From assembly GCA_030159075.1 (NCBI GenBank), contig BROG01000795.1, forward strand, positions 62,001 through 126,000: DNA of 64,000 nucleotides, written 5' to 3'. The translations under genes and the position numbers were made by a program. The notes beneath the pieces are model-generated. The model saw nothing but the letters and a program-made list of their open reading frames with translations. It was not told where the DNA came from and ran no database searches. Every line of letters starts with the position of its first letter. Position 1 is the stretch's first letter. This stretch comes from Atrina japonica (lineage: Eukaryota > Mollusca > Bivalvia > Pterioida > Pinnidae). Shown here piece by piece: positions 1-13,790 of the stretch.

Positions 1-96
1 TAGTATATTAAAGGATTCAGTCATTTAATTTCCCAGTCTCATCATTTACTGGCATATGCCCAAGGTATAGTTTTACAGACACTGTCTATGTATCAT

Positions 97-240
97 TTAC
101 AGATAACTAAAGTATCATTTACAGATAACTAAAGTATCATTTACAGATAACTAAAGTATCATTTACAGATAACTAAAGTATCATCTACAGATAACTAAAG
201 TATCATTGACAGATAACTAAAGTATCATTTACAGATATAC
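97..240 (+). repeat. 22-bp tandem repeat
   Basis: Six to seven copies of TATCATTTACAGATAACTAA plus AG; solo copies of TATCATTTACAG lie on both sides. Confidence 0.9.
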
Positions 241-394
241 ATGGAGTAGATATTATCTGTATCATGACTTAGTTTTTAGACTGTTATGGAGTTGGGCTGT
301 ATGTAACAAATCTGGCCCATGTTATAACTATTGAGAGCTATAACTAAAGTACCATTTACAGGCATACATGGACTAGATATTATGTGTATCATGA

Positions 395-396
395 CA

Positions 397-471
<75 letters not shown>
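395..471. repeat. (AT)n microsatellite
   Basis: An uninterrupted run of about 37 AT dinucleotides. Confidence 0.98.
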
Positions 472-473
<2 letters not shown>

Positions 474-732
474 CTTTTAGGCATTTATGGACTTGGTTGA
501 TAGTAAACAAATGTCACCCATGTTTCATTGACAAGTTTAACTAAAGTATCATTTACAGACCTATCCTAGTTACCATATAAATCATGACCTTGATATTGTT
601 TATGGACTTATGTCCTTCATGTATATATCAGTTCTGTTGACAGTGTCATTACAGATATGACATCAAGTACATTGACAATGTACATTTAGGATGTGTATAG
701 TATTTTTGAACTTGGTATTTACATAAATTACC

Positions 733-848
733 TTGAAAATTACTTGTAAACTAGAAAAACTATGAAAATTACTTGTAAACTAGAAAAACTATGAAAATTA
801 CTTGTAAACTAGAAAAACTATGAAAATTACTTGTAAACTAGAAAACTA
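733..848 (+). repeat. 30-bp tandem repeat
   Basis: Four copies of TGAAAATTACTTGTAAACTA plus GAAAAACTA, nearly identical. Confidence 0.95.
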
Positions 849-2189
849 TGACACCACTTAGACAAATCTGTCATTAAGATGATATTGACTACACGTATAT
901 TATTCATGATATAATTTAGTATTTTTTTCACATATTATCAATAATATCACATAGCCAGTATTATTTCTGATAATGGACAATATCAATATTTAACTTAAGT
1001 TTATTTTTTAATAAGATCACTGGACAAAATTCTATACAATTATCAAATGAGTATGAAGGCATCGCAGTCAGTTTGCCATCTCCTCAGCAAAACTGTAATT
1101 GAGGAGATGACCAACTAACAAACCCTCAAATGTAACAATTGATTACAGTTATATTACATCAAAAAGCTAAATATATTTTAGCTTTTTTTTGTAAAATAAA
1201 ATAAAAACAAATCTGCAAATTATCTGATTAAAAGTACCAGTAAATTCATGTAAATTGTACTTTTAATATTTGTTATGAATCTGTTTCACTGGGGAGCTTA
1301 ACTCTTCATTAAACATTCCAGTAATTATAGCTTCTGATCGAGGGCTGATAGTCCAAGTCATTACCTAGGCTGACTGTGTTTATGAGCATGCCTTTTTTTT
1401 TATTTTAGAGGCTGGTAGCTTATTTATCTTTTACACTTTATACAATGTCATATTCTTTAGAGGTAAAATAATATTGTCTAACCACATTATTTGTGTATTC
1501 TATTGTGTTCTAAGCTTGCTATATTATTTCAAGCTAGTTGTCAATATGTTTCTCAAGTGATATTGGTTAAGCGCTATCTAATTTAACCACCACCATCCTA
1601 AGACAGCGTAAACACTGAATCAACTTTTCTGCAACAACAGACTCGATAACAATCTGGCCTTTGAGGACTAATGCCATCTTAATTTTTCAAATCTACAAAA
1701 GCTAAGATTGCTTAGAGGCAACCATGCAGCTGAATGCAGGGATAACAGATGCATTAATGCATGTTCTTGATCTTGAAATAAATGCAGACAATAAACTAGC
1801 TGACATGATGACAGTCATTCACAAGTATTCAAGGTTCCATAATTGAAAGCTTTTATAAAATGGAAAGATTTACTAGGCGATGTCATTTTCTGATGATTTG
1901 AAAGGAAGCTTATCATGGAAAAATTGGTTATACAAGTCTGATAATTATCTAGCACTCTATATATGATATCATGGAAGCTGGCATACAATTATAGATATGA
2001 AATCCCTGTGGGTAAATCTTGTGGATATTTTGACACCACACATAACTACATTGTACAAACAAGACATTGATTTTATCTGTAGTCACGGCAAAATTCTGAA
2101 AATGAATCCAATACATTCAAACATGACCATCCCATCTGCTTGAGAATTTTGGAATCTAATATAATATTGTCCTTTCACAACAATGGCAT
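849..2189. other. Intergenic, no recognisable feature
   Basis: AT-rich, without open frames or repeats that I can identify. Confidence 0.5.
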
Positions 2190-3045
2190 TTCAAGACATT
2201 GGTCTCCTACAATGCTGCCTTACTAGTCATTAGTCTCCTGCAACAGTGGCTTTTCTAGTCATTGGTCCTAAAATGGAGGCATTTCTAGTCATTGTTCTTC
2301 TACAACAGTGACCTTACTAGACATTGGTCTTCTTCAATAGAAGACTTTCTAGACATTGGTCTTCTACAACAAAGGCCTTTCTAGACATTGGTCTTCTACA
2401 ACAGAGGCCTTTCTAGACATTGGTCTTCTACAGTAGAGAAGACTTTCTAGTCATTGGTCTTCTACAACAGAGGCCTTTCTAGACATTGGTCTTCTTCAAT
2501 AGAAGACTTTCTAGTCATTGATCTTCTACAACAGAGGCCTTTCTAGACATTGGTCTTCTTCAATAGAGGACTTTCTAGTCATTGGTCTTCTACAACAAAG
2601 GCCTCTCTAGACATTGGTCTTCTTCAATAGAGGACTTTCTAGACATTGATTTTCTACATTAGAGGCATTTCTAGACATTGGTCCTCTACAGTTGAGGCCT
2701 ATCTAGATATTTCTGCTACAAAAGAGGCCTCTCTAGACATTGGTCTGCTACAATAGAGGCCATTCTAGACATTGGTTTTCTACAGTAAAGGCCTTTCTAG
2801 ACATTGGTCTCCTACAACAGTGACCTTACAAGTCATTAGATTTCTACAGTAGAGGCCTTTATAGATATTGATTTTCTACAATAGTGGCCTTTCTAGACAT
2901 TGGTTTTCTGCAATAGAAGCCTTTACAAACTTTGGGCTCCTACAACAGCGGCCTTTCTAGACATTTGGTCTCCTAAAATAGATGACTTTCTTGTCATTGG
3001 TTTTCTGCAATAGATGCTTTTCTAGACAGTGGCCTTTCTTAAGTT
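2190..3045 (+). repeat. 33-bp minisatellite, diverged half
   Basis: About 25 diverged copies of TAGACATTGGTCTTCTACAA plus CAGAGGCCTTTC. It grades into the tighter array that follows, and both probably share an ancestor. Confidence 0.9.
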
Positions 3046-4510
3046 ATTAGTCTCCTACAACAGTACCTTACTTAAATTATTGGTCTCCTTCAACAGTGAC
3101 CTTACTCAAGTTAAAGACCTCCTACAACAGTACCTTACTTAAGTTATTGGTCTCCTACAACAGTGGCCTTACTTAAATTATTGGTCTCCTTCAACAGTGA
3201 CCTTACTCAAGTTAAAGACCTCCTACAACAGTACCTTACTTAAGTTATTGGTCTCCTACAACAGAAACCTTACTTAAGTTATTGGTCTCCTACAACAGAA
3301 ACCTTACTTAAGTTATTGGTCTCTTACAACAGTGACCTTACTTAAGTTATTGGTCTCTTACAACAGTGACCTTACTCAAGTTATTGGCCTCCTTCAACAG
3401 TGACCTTACTCAAGTTATTGGCCTACTTCAACAGTGACCTTACTCAAGTTATTGGCCTCCTGCAACAGTTGCCTTACTTAAGTTATTGGCCTCCTTCAAC
3501 AGTGACCTTACTTAAGTTATTGGCCTCCTACAACAGTACCTTACTTAAGTTATTGGTCTCCTACAATAGTGACCTTACTTAAGTTATTGGTCTCCTACAA
3601 CAGAAACCTTACTTAGGTTATTGGTCTCCTACAACAGAAACCTTACTTAAGTTATTGGTCTCTTACAACAGTGACCTTACTGAAGTTATTGGCCGCCTTC
3701 AACAGTGACCTTACTGAAGTTATTGGCCTCCTTCAACAGTGACCTTACTCAAGTTATTGGTCTCTTACAACAGTGACCTTACTGAAGTTATTGGTCTCTT
3801 ACAACAGTGACCTTACTTAAGTTATTGGTCTCTTACAACAGTGACCTTACTGAAGTTATTGGTCTCTTACAACAGTGACCTTACTTAAGTTATTGGCCTC
3901 CTTCAACAGTGACCTTACTTAAGTTATTGGCCTCCTTCAACAGTGACCTTACTTAAGTTATTGGTCTCTTACAACAGTGACCTTAAAAGTTATTGGCCTC
4001 CTTCAACAGTGACCTTACTCAAGTTATTGGCCTCCTGCAACAGTTGCCTTACTTAAGTTATTGGCCTCCTTCAACAGTTGCCTTACTCAAGTTATTGGTC
4101 TCTTACAACAGTGACCTTACTGAAGTTATTGGCCTCCTTCAACAGTGACCTTACTCAAGTTATTGGCCTCCTTCAACAGTGACCTTACTTAAGTTATTGG
4201 TCTCTTACAACAGTGACCTTACTCAAGTTATTGACCTCCTTCAACAGTGACCTTACTTAAGTTATTGGTCTCTTACAACAGTGACCTTACTTAAGTTATT
4301 GGTCTCCTACAACAGTGACCTTACTTAAGTTATTGGCCTCCTTCAACAGTGACCTTACTTAAGTTATTGGGCCTTCAACAGTGACCTTACTTAAGTTATT
4401 GGCCTCCTTCAACAGTGACCTTACTCAAGTTATTGGCCTCCTGCAACAGTTGCCTTACTTAAGTTATTGGCCTCCTTCAACAGTGACCTTACTTAAGTTA
4501 AAGGCCTCCT
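3046..4510 (+). repeat. 34-bp minisatellite, homogeneous half
   Basis: About 43 copies of AGTTATTGGCCTCCTTCAAC plus AGTGACCTTACTTA, with CTTACAACAG and CTACAACAG variants. The 60-codon open frame at 3400 is only the array translated. Confidence 0.95.
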
Positions 4511-5690
4511 TCTCATATCATAAACGATTATATATCAGTTGTTAAAATATAGATGTAAATGTCATTTAGAGGTGAATTAAAAAATTGCATATACCCAAAT
4601 CTTAATGGAGCGTTTATTATCTGTTGAGAAAGAGAGAGAAAGAGAAAGAGAGAGATTCTCCATTTTGTTCAGCAGAAACTTTAACTACAAAATATTTAAA
4701 TATCTATTTATCTATTTTACATTACATCAGCAATATATATATAACACTTTTGAAGCAGAATTACGAAAATTAAGAATGAAATTTTGCTATTCAAGTTAAT
4801 GCTGGGGGATTTATTTTGTTTTAATTTTTGTAAGAAATGTTCATTTGAAATATTTTTACATAATTTGATAGAAACAGTCATAATTTACAATACAACATAC
4901 ATTTTGATGCAAACTTACTAACAATAACAGATACATTTTTACTTTGTTGTATTTCTTAATCTTTTAATTTTTGTGAATTGTATAAAATATATTTTTTTAA
5001 ATAACAGAATAGAAATGTAACAGTAAAAAAAACTAAATACAATACATTTTGAACCGAAAATAAGGAACTTCAAGACAAAAAATACTGTTTGGTGTTTTTT
5101 ATAAATTAATTTATTAATTAATTTATTTATTTAATCATTTATTTATTTTTTTATTTATTTATCTATTGATTTACTTTATTTCGGTACATTTTTTTAAATG
5201 TGTTAGGAAATGCAGTAAACAACTGTTAGGTATTTAAACACCCTGTCCCTTCATAAGCTACATCTGAAATCTGACAGATTTGAAAATCAGCACGTAATAA
5301 TTTTACGAATCTAGTCCTCAACTGTTTTTAAGTTATATTTTTATTTTTTGGAAATTTATGAACAGTGGGACCTGTTTAGATATATTTCCGTACCTTACTA
5401 CAACACACCAATTAACCTAGATTGTTTTAAATAATCGGTCAATATGTTATCTCACTATACTTTTAATACTCTAGGCTAATGGTTTTCACACCCTATAGTG
5501 CCTTACCTCTTCCTCTGATGACGTAGCAGACCTAAAACTGTTCGAGAGAATTTTAAAGGTGTGCAAATGGGATTCAGTTACTTTTTGCTAAATATCTTCA
5601 AATTTTCGACAAATGCATGTATCCATCAGAAAATAACAATTTTTGAAAAGTTGTATATAGCGTTTGGGGTGCACTTTAAAGCTAGAAAAA
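4511..5690. other. Intergenic, no recognisable feature
   Basis: Very AT-rich, with a short GA-rich run at 4630-4655 and a TTTA-rich run near 5105-5165. No gene. Confidence 0.5.
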
Positions 5691-6979
5691 AAACCTGTTA
5701 CCTTAAAATGAGCTTCTTGCAAAAATCTACCAATGTTTTATTTTGGTGAAAATTATCAGATTGACTGTTATGTGAGTTATTTCCCCATTTATTGAATGTT
5801 TTTTGACATTATATTGAAAAGTATAATAGATAAAGTGAAAGTGCAAGAAGCAAAAATGTTCAGCATCCAAAAGTCTACAAAAAGTGTCATTCAGGCTAAA
5901 ATTGTCAGATCGCCCTTTATGGGAGTTTTTTACCCTTTTAAGTGGATTTTTCATGTTTCGGGCTGTTTTGTTCTATTATCTTGAAAAGTATAATAGATAG
6001 AGAGAATGTGAAAGAAGCAAAAATGTTCAGCATGCAAAGATCTACAATAAGTCATCAGAGCCAAAATTGTCAGTTCAACCCTTTATGAGAGTTATTTCTC
6101 ATTTTTAGTGGATTTCTCATGTTTTGGACAGTTTTGTCCTATAATCTTGAGATGTATGATAGATAGAGAGAAAGTGAAAGAAGCAAAAATTTTCAGTACA
6201 CGAAGATCTACCAAAAAGTCATAGGGCCAAAATTGCTGGGCTGACCCTTATGGGAGATATTTCGCCTTTTAAGAGGATTTCTCTTGTTTTAGACAGTTTT
6301 GTCCTATTACCTTTAAAAGTATAATACCTTGAATAAGAGTGGAAGAAGCAAAAATCTACAAAAATGTCAGGTCGCAGCTTAGTGGAGTTATTTACCCTTT
6401 TATTCTCAAATTTGAGACATTTTTTACATCTTCTCAAGAACCAATAGGCCATTTTTAACCAAGCTAGGCACGTATCATCCACATGTGCAGTTGCATAAAG
6501 TTTGTGAATGAAAAGGGCTAGGACCCAGAGGTGCCCCAAAAGGACCAAAATTTGGTACACTTCTTCACATGAACCAATGATCAAATGACTTTCAAATTTT
6601 GTATGCATGATTATAAAGTCAGTATTTACAATGTTTATGAATGAAAAAGAAACTTGTCGATAAACACTCCACTAGGGGGTGCTTGAAAAAAATGGGGTTC
6701 AGTTGTATACAAATGACAAATAACTCAAAACTGATGGACTTTTATATACAAAGATATATGAGAAAGTTAGGAATTAGCTAAGGATCATTTTGATAAAATT
6801 TCAAGGTCATGGGATCAAAGATCAAGGTCACAGACACCTAAGTAAACAGTAAGTATAAGTTTTTTTGTCAAATTTTAGACATTTTCGACTTCTTCTCAAA
6901 AACCAATGGACTAATTTTGACCAAATTTGACTCAAAAATTTTCTCAGGTGACCGTTAAGGCCAATTGGGCCTCTTGTTA
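5691..6979 (+). repeat. Dispersed repeat family A, copy 1
   Basis: Three to four direct copies of a unit of about 190 bp (ATCTTGAAAAGTATAATAGA, GAAGCAAAAATGTTCAGCAT, TTATGGGAGTTATTTCCC) precede a body that ends GGTGACCGTTAAGGCCAATT, GGGCCTCTTGTT. A second copy is at 15340-16688. The open frames inside are noise. Confidence 0.65.
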
Positions 6980-7080
6980 TGAATTGATGAATTTCTTGAA
7001 ACTGCAATATTTATGTTTCTTGGCCAGATCAGCCTACATGTACGTATTCTTGGTCCTCTTTCAACATTTGCAGATGATGC

Positions 7081-7116
7081 TCAGGTGAGCAATTGAGGTC
7101 CTATTGGGCCTCTTGT
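7081..7116 (+). repeat. Isolated tail of the GGGCCTCTTGT repeat family
   Basis: TCAGGTGAGCAATTGAGGTC then TATTGGGCCTCTTGT, matching the ends at 12592 and 35742. Confidence 0.5.
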
Positions 7117-8875
7117 GCTTGTTTTATACTATGTATGTATATGTCAAAAATAATTAATTATATTCAATAATGCCTGAAAATTTAGCAGAAATGATGATCT
7201 AACAGCAATACATTGTTAGAGTAGAAATGTTAAAAAAAGACTACAAGTACATGTATATGCACAATTACATCCCTAGTAATTGGATATAATTACACATGTT
7301 TACTGATGTGTTCATAACTCTAAAGTTACAAGTAAACCAGTCATTACATCTGTTGAGATGTGGATGATATGTCCCGATGAAATTGAACAAACATGAATCA
7401 AAATCAATACAACAAATTTTTATTGTGCATTTGAAACCAAAATAAATAAAAATTAACTAGTATAAGCGAGTCGACTCGAACTCATATATAAATGTACAGA
7501 AAAAACAACATATAAATAAAAGTTCAGTAAGTGCATTAGTTCTTAGCACTACAAAATCAGAAACCAACAGCTAAAGTTACATAAGCACAGTGTATAACAA
7601 CAATGTTATAACAATCCAGTATACGGCATTTATATCCTGTCCAGGTGAGTTATACAGGTCCGCACACGGGCAGTTTTGAGTCACTTGAAATTTTTTAAAC
7701 AAACAGTTAAGTAATGCTGCATAAATCATGTTACGGCACACAATGCATGTTTATAATAGTTTTGTAAGTGTATATAACACAGTCTTCTGAGTTTGCATTA
7801 TTTATATGAAAACATGCAATAGCAATAGGAATATTCCACCATTTCCACATATGCACAGACGTGAAAATTCAGTTTATTGGTTCACTCTGTCTGTAAGTCT
7901 TGTTTTAAGACATACGGGAACCCTGATGTTTTTCTTTAAAATTAGAAGTTTGCTCTTGGGAATATTGTCCTGAACTGACAAGTTCCAGCAAACTAATATT
8001 TATTTTCCCCACACCAACATCACCTTCTTCAGTATAGGTGAACAGCCTTCTCTCAAATAAATTTAACACAGACTTTTTGTTACCTGTTTTACCTGTATAA
8101 GTGAGGCACGATAAAGGTGTAAACAAGAGAGGCTCAATAAAGGGAATAATAGATATATATGAAATCAAGTTTGTTACAACATCTTTAAATGATGGTGGTT
8201 GAAATTTGACTACATTCAAAATATAAGACTGACACGGTTCTCAAAATGATTAAGACATTTCCCAAAATATTAATTTAAGATGATCTTTGTTATACTTGAC
8301 CTACATTTAATGCTAGTTTGTTATAACATCAAAGGACATATAAGTAATAACTATTTCAGGCATTTTTTGGAGGCGAGGGGCGTAGATTCTGTGCAGGTCC
8401 AGTAAAATGCCTTATTCCAAATGGCAAAATGTATCATTTGTCCCAATTTCAGACCAAAATACTGCTAATTTCAAATCTTAATGAGAAAAGGCAATCTTCT
8501 GTAATAACTTTAAAAGATAAAGAAGAAAAAAAACCAAAAAAAAACAAATGGAGTTGAATTTTGTTCAGAAATAAAGATGCAAAGCAAGCATTGTAAATTT
8601 GAATGAATAAAACATTAAAATGTCGGAGAAATGATATTTTTCTAATGATGTCAAATTCTCCCCAAGTAATGATGTCTGACAGAGAAACCCTGTATTTTTG
8701 CCTATAATACACATGTATCTTATAATCACAAAAGTATTTACTTATCTCAAAAAGTTTATGAAATTGAACTGATATATCATCAGTATTTCCCAATTTAAGG
8801 CAAATGGCAAGGGTAGTTTAAAGAAAGGAAGAATCAAAATGTATGAAGAAAAAAAGACGGATATGTATCAAATAT
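7117..8875. other. Intergenic, no confirmed gene
   Basis: Two minus-strand open frames (7905-8219, 8449-8793) show no family motif. 8390-8480 resembles 36670-36740 and may be another dispersed repeat. Confidence 0.4.
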
Positions 8876-9060
8876 CATCCAGTGAGTGGAGCCTGGTGAA
8901 CTCTTTCTTCACCTGGACGAGTTTAAATCTAAGGTAATACTAATTACATTGGAAGGACATGTGTTTTCTGTGAAGCCTGTCACCGTAAGGTGAGTAGAAT
9001 TGACTGTATTATAATCAAAAGGTTGCTCTGCCCTGCAATGTGATGGACTTGGACAATATC
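8876..9060 (-). repeat. Dispersed repeat family B, inverted copy
   Basis: Blocks TTCACCTGGACGAGTTTAAAT, GTGAGTAGAATTGACTGTATTA and AGGTTGCTCTGCCC are the reverse complements of the family at 41830-42100. Confidence 0.55.
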
Positions 9061-9414
9061 AGTGACAAATTTTCAAAGTTTGATTTTCAGTATTTGATTT
9101 AACTTTAGTAAATATTCTAGGTAATAATTATATGTGCCAACCTCTGTGTAATGGTCACCCCTATGAAAAGGCCATACAAAAAATGTAAAGTCCTACATCA
9201 TTTGAAATTTACTTTATTGAGGAATTAGTGCTAACTAAGTATCAGTTGTCCTGACATTGTATAACTGAAATATATTGAAGTCGCTGACAAATCTCTAAGA
9301 GCTGTTAACTTTTTTACTTCCACAAGCCATTAAAGTCAATCACTCAACTTTCCATAGCACTGAGGGCCACTAAAAATGAGAAATGTATATTCCTGGTTTA
9401 TTTCCTCATTTCTG

Positions 9415-10311
9415 ATTAAATGTATTAATGTGTGAGAAATGAAATGGATTAATTACAAAATGTATATGGACATATAAGGTAGCTAGGCCATCAAATTATG
9501 AATTTCTTGTTTGAAGTATGAGATTTGTAATGTCAACTTAATTCTTTTCTGTTATATGGTTATAAAAATCTAGGTTTTATTGTTCATTGATTCTTGTGTT
9601 TTTCTTTCCTGTTCACCTAATATTAATACACTGAGTAAGTTAGTTGCCTTGAAAGGATGGAAGTTCCCTGTTTGATGGAGCACTGGGTTCTGTGACCAGC
9701 TAAATTTGTTACAAAATACAAAATAGCTGTACATATCCCTTTTTAGGAATCCTAGTAAACCAACTTTTTTTATCCTCTAAACTGACACTGCAAGTAATTG
9801 ACAGCTATAAATAGAAATAGATTTTCAAATCAATTACTGCATTTGCAAAATAAATAGCAACCGGTGCCAAGCCCCTAGTGTAAATGCATTGTTTAAACAG
9901 TCAAGAATAAATGGAGGAATTTAATCTGTATAACACACATAAATGATGTTGTGTAAAACCTTATCTTCAGTTGCCATCTTTGTCACAAAAAAACATCATT
10001 TAGAAGTAATTTTGTTGCAAATTTAGCTGGTCACAGGATCCAGTGCTGTATCAAACAGGGAACTTCCATCCTTTCAAGGCAACTAACTTACTCAGTGTAT
10101 TTATATTAGGTCAATAGGAAAGAAAAACACAACAATCAATGAACAATAAAACCTAGATTTTTATAACCATATAACAGAAAAGAATTAAGTTGACATTACA
10201 AATCTCATACTTCAAACAAAAAATTCATAATTTGATGGCCTAACTACCTTATATGTCCATATACATTTTGTAATTAATCCATTTCATTTCTCACACATTA
10301 ATACATTTAAT
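9415..10311. repeat. 897-bp inverted repeat with arms of about 300 bp
   Basis: The left arm 9415-9716 and right arm 10010-10311 are reverse complements with few mismatches over their whole length (for example GCCTTGAAAGGATGGAAGTT against AACTTCCATCCTTTCAAGGC). They enclose a 293-bp spacer with no gene. Confidence 0.9.
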
Positions 10312-12595
10312 TAGGTCACTCCCCGTCCGTCATCCACCGTTCATCCATCCATTAACTTTTCATATTTTCGACTATTGAAAAACAGATTGTGTCTGAGTGA
10401 TCTAAATGGATGTATTATTTAAGTTTGTATATTTCATAGAAATCAGAATATTAATTTTTGATGTGGTTTTGAGGTTTTTTCAGACTTTGTCATTTTCATT
10501 CATTTCTGATGATTTCCTCATTTATCTCCCCATTTATTCACTGATGTGTTCATTTAATGTGTTTTACTTGTAATTAGGTGAAGAAATGTTTATGTGCAAA
10601 AATTTTGACAAAAATTAGTTTCTAGAATTTTTTATGAATTTTTGAGAATGCAAGAAAGAGGAGAAATGTGCATTTTACACACTATCAGCTTTTGTTTCAA
10701 AATCACAGAAGGAATTTTGATGAAACTTTTGAGGTCCTCTACCAAGTTTATAGTTTTCAGCCAGATCGGCCTCACGGTGAATCTGGATGGGGCAAAATAG
10801 ATCCCATTGGGCACCCCTCTTAAAAAATCTTCTTCTCCAGAACCTCTGCATGAATTGAAAAATGGATTGTTTCTGAGTGATTTACATGGATGTATGATAT
10901 AAGTTTGTATTTTTCATAGAAATCAGAATATTAATTTATGACACATTTTGTAGGTCTTTTCAAACTTTGTCATTTTCATTCGTTTTTGCATGATTTCCTG
11001 AATTATCTTGCATTCACTTTGATGCATTCATTTATAGTGTTTTACTTTTAATTAGGTGAAGAAATGTTTTTGTGCAAGAATTTTGCTGAACTTTAATTTC
11101 TAGAATTTTTTATGAATTTTTAAGACTTTAACAAAAAAAAAAAAAAAAAAAAAAAACAAGAAAAAAAAAATAGGTTGGTGCATTTCATAGGATCAGATTT
11201 GTTTCAAAACCACTGAAGGGATTTTGACGAACTTTACAAGAAGCAAGTACTCAAGGTTCTCTACCAAGTTTGTAGTTTCAGCCAGATCAGCTCAGGGTTG
11301 GATCCGGGGTAGGGCAAAATAGGTCACATAAGGTACTCCTCTTTGAAAATCTTCTCCTCCAGATCCATTACATGAATTGAAAAACAGATTGTTTCTGAGT
11401 GATCTTCATGAATGTATTTTTTCATAGAAATTGGAATGTTATTAGCTCACCTGAACTGAAGGCAGCCATCTTGGATTTTGACAATTAAAGTTTGTTATCG
11501 CTATTTCTCAGAAAGTACTGGATGGATCTTTTTGAAATTTGACATATAGATTCTGTTTGATGTGTATTTGTGCACTGTACATTTTCAGGCTGGTCAGATC
11601 ACAAAATGGCTGCCAGGTGGCCATCTTGGATTTTGACAATTAAAGTTTGTTATCACTATTTCTCAGAAAGCTATGAAGGGATCTTTATGAAATTTGTCAT
11701 ATAGTTTCTCCTCGAGGTGTAGTTGTGCAATGTACATTTTCAGCAGGGTTGGATCACAAAATGGCTGCCAGGTGGCCATCTTGGATTTTGACAATTAAAG
11801 TTTATGTATTTCTTAAAAACCATTCACATGTCTACCCCTAAGTCATATATATTCTTGTTTGCTATGGGTAGACACATTCATTGGTGTATGATAGAGTCAT
11901 TATGGGGTCCTGTCCCACCCCTTGAAATTTGTTTTTTAATTACATATATTATTGATAATTATTTTGAAACACATTCAGTGGTGTATGGGGAATCCTTGAG
12001 GGTCCTGCCCACCCTCTGACATATATATATATTTTTACTTATAACTTAAAAACCATTCACAGCCCCATCCTTAAACCATTTATATTTTTAATTGTTATAG
12101 CCAGGACACATTTAGTGGTGCATATGGGGGTCTTGCTCCTCCCCTGAAATTTTTATTTTTGCTTAAAACTTTAAAACCAATCATAGCCCCACCTTTTTCA
12201 CTCTTAGAGGTTGACAAGTATGGTTAAGCTATCTTGTATTATAGCACTTTATGTTTGGTATTGTGAGAAAGCACTTGACAAATATTTAGGTTTTAGTTCA
12301 AATTCATTGTTGAGCCACAAAATAAGAGAAAAGAACAGTCTGTCCTAGATCAAATGAAGAACATTCGATGGTGGGCGGCAGATCCCTCTGGGATCTCTTG
12401 TACTTGTATATAGGTGAAGAAATGTTTTGTGGAAGAATTTTGCAGAAATGTAATTTTTAGGTATTTTTTTTATGAATTTCTTAAACTGTGATATTTATGT
12501 TTCTTGGCCAGATCAGCCTACATGTACATATTCTTCATTCCACATTTTTAAATGGTTCTCAGGTGAGCAATTGAGACCCTAAGGGCCTCTTTTTT
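10312..12595 (+). repeat. Dispersed repeat cluster ending GGGCCTCTT
   Basis: Holds two copies of the segment of about 550 bp found at 34578-35742, then three copies of a segment of about 150 bp with GGCCATCTTGGATTTTGAC, then ACCATTCACA-containing repeats, and ends GGTGAGCAATTGAGACCC. No coding capacity. Confidence 0.6.
11131..11171 (+). repeat. Poly(A) tract
   Basis: About 38 adenines interrupted twice by CAAG- or C-type changes, inside a dispersed repeat. Confidence 0.9.
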
Positions 12596-12619
12596 CAGAC
12601 ATTTATTTTTTTTGCCCGG

Positions 12620-12850
12620 ACATATAGTAAAATCCATATAACCTGGCGGAGTGAAGTCTCGTGAACACTTTCTTAACCTGGACAAGTTTAAATTTGAGGT
12701 AATATATTAAAATTAGACTGGCAATCGTTTTTGCTTGTCATCATATGTTTTCCTGTGAAGCCTGTTATATTACTGAAAAGTGAGTAGAATGGACTGTATT
12801 ATACAATCAATAGGTTACTCTGCCCACCACATTATGTGAATCAGACAATG
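12620..12850 (-). repeat. Dispersed repeat family B, inverted copy
   Basis: AGTAAAATCCATATAACCTGG, ACCTGGACAAGTTTAAAT and AATAGGTTACTCTGCCC match family B in reverse. Confidence 0.6.
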
Positions 12851-13410
12851 TGTTATATGTTTGATCCTCTGCAATCTGTATGGATCTTATTTAGCCCTTT
12901 CTTTTGTTTTCTTTATTATTTTCATTTCCAAACCTTTTTTTTTCTTTTCCTTTAATGTATTGATCATTTTGATTCATACATTATTTTCCAGTTTTAGTTG
13001 GTGACACAAAAGAGTTTCTCCCAATCCTATTCAATTGATTTTTATATAAATATTGTTCTCTATATGTGGCCCTGCTTACAAAAAATCCATATTAGAAAAA
13101 AAATCAATTTAAGGTTTAAAATTACCACATCAGATGTGTCGTAGGTTGTGCATCTTTTCTGGAGATTGTCACTGCAGTGGAAACTAAACATCTATCAACC
13201 ATCTATTTCACCACTTCGTTTATGGCTATGGATTGAAATACAGCTAAAAGCAACCTATCGTGATATTGTTTGACAAATCTCAGCTCAAACGTCTGTGGGT
13301 TATAAATGAATATTTCTGTCGTGATATCCTTGTTGAAGGTTGATTGCCATTTCCCAGGTATTATTAAAACATCTTCTTCTTCACCATTTAAAGCTTAAAA
13401 ATTCACTTCC

Positions 13411-13525
13411 TGTCAGTGCAGGGTGGAGTCCCACTGGAGCTTAAGCTGATTTTTATGAGAAAGTTAAATTGTCAGTTTACATGTGGAAGGCCGGTGGTCT
13501 CATGCCGTTGAGTGTGGCATAAAAC
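13411..13525 (+). mobile_element. SINE-like fragment
   Basis: GGGTGGAGTCCCACTGGAGC then GAAGGCCGGTGGTCTCATGC matches the 3' part of the element at 41135-41345. Confidence 0.45.
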
Positions 13526-13555
13526 AAAAATCATTTACAGTTCAAAAATTCAAAA

Positions 13556-13790
13556 ACGAAGGTAAAGTGGCACATCCGAGTTCTGTCAAAAACCAAAACT
13601 GCAGTGAATATATGGTCTATTTTCCAAAAATAGGAATGCACAGGTAAAATATGATTTCATGTATTAATCTTTAGCTCTGATATGTTAGTTGCAGTAAACA
13701 AGCTTGTCACACCTGTTATGATTTAATTTAGACTTATTGTTTTTGTAAACATGTGCCAATTTAACTTGGTGGACCTTTAATAGTCTGGTC
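13556..13790 (+). repeat. Dispersed repeat, solo copy of the element that seeded the 52-bp array
   Basis: It starts GGTAAAGTGGCACATCC and continues through AAAACC, AGGAATGCACAGGTAAAAT, CTGTTATGAT and CATGTGCCAA. The same order of blocks is found at 22495-22720, right after the 52-bp array. No coding capacity. Confidence 0.7.

Noticed and set aside
3400..3582. Open frame encoding repeats like TLLKLLA
   Set aside because: It is the 34-bp minisatellite read in frame; stops appear as soon as the unit phase shifts.
7905..8219. Possible 104-codon minus-strand exon with an AATAAA downstream at 7418
   Set aside because: No splice acceptor or family motif. The polyadenylation hexamer alone is weak evidence in AT-rich DNA.
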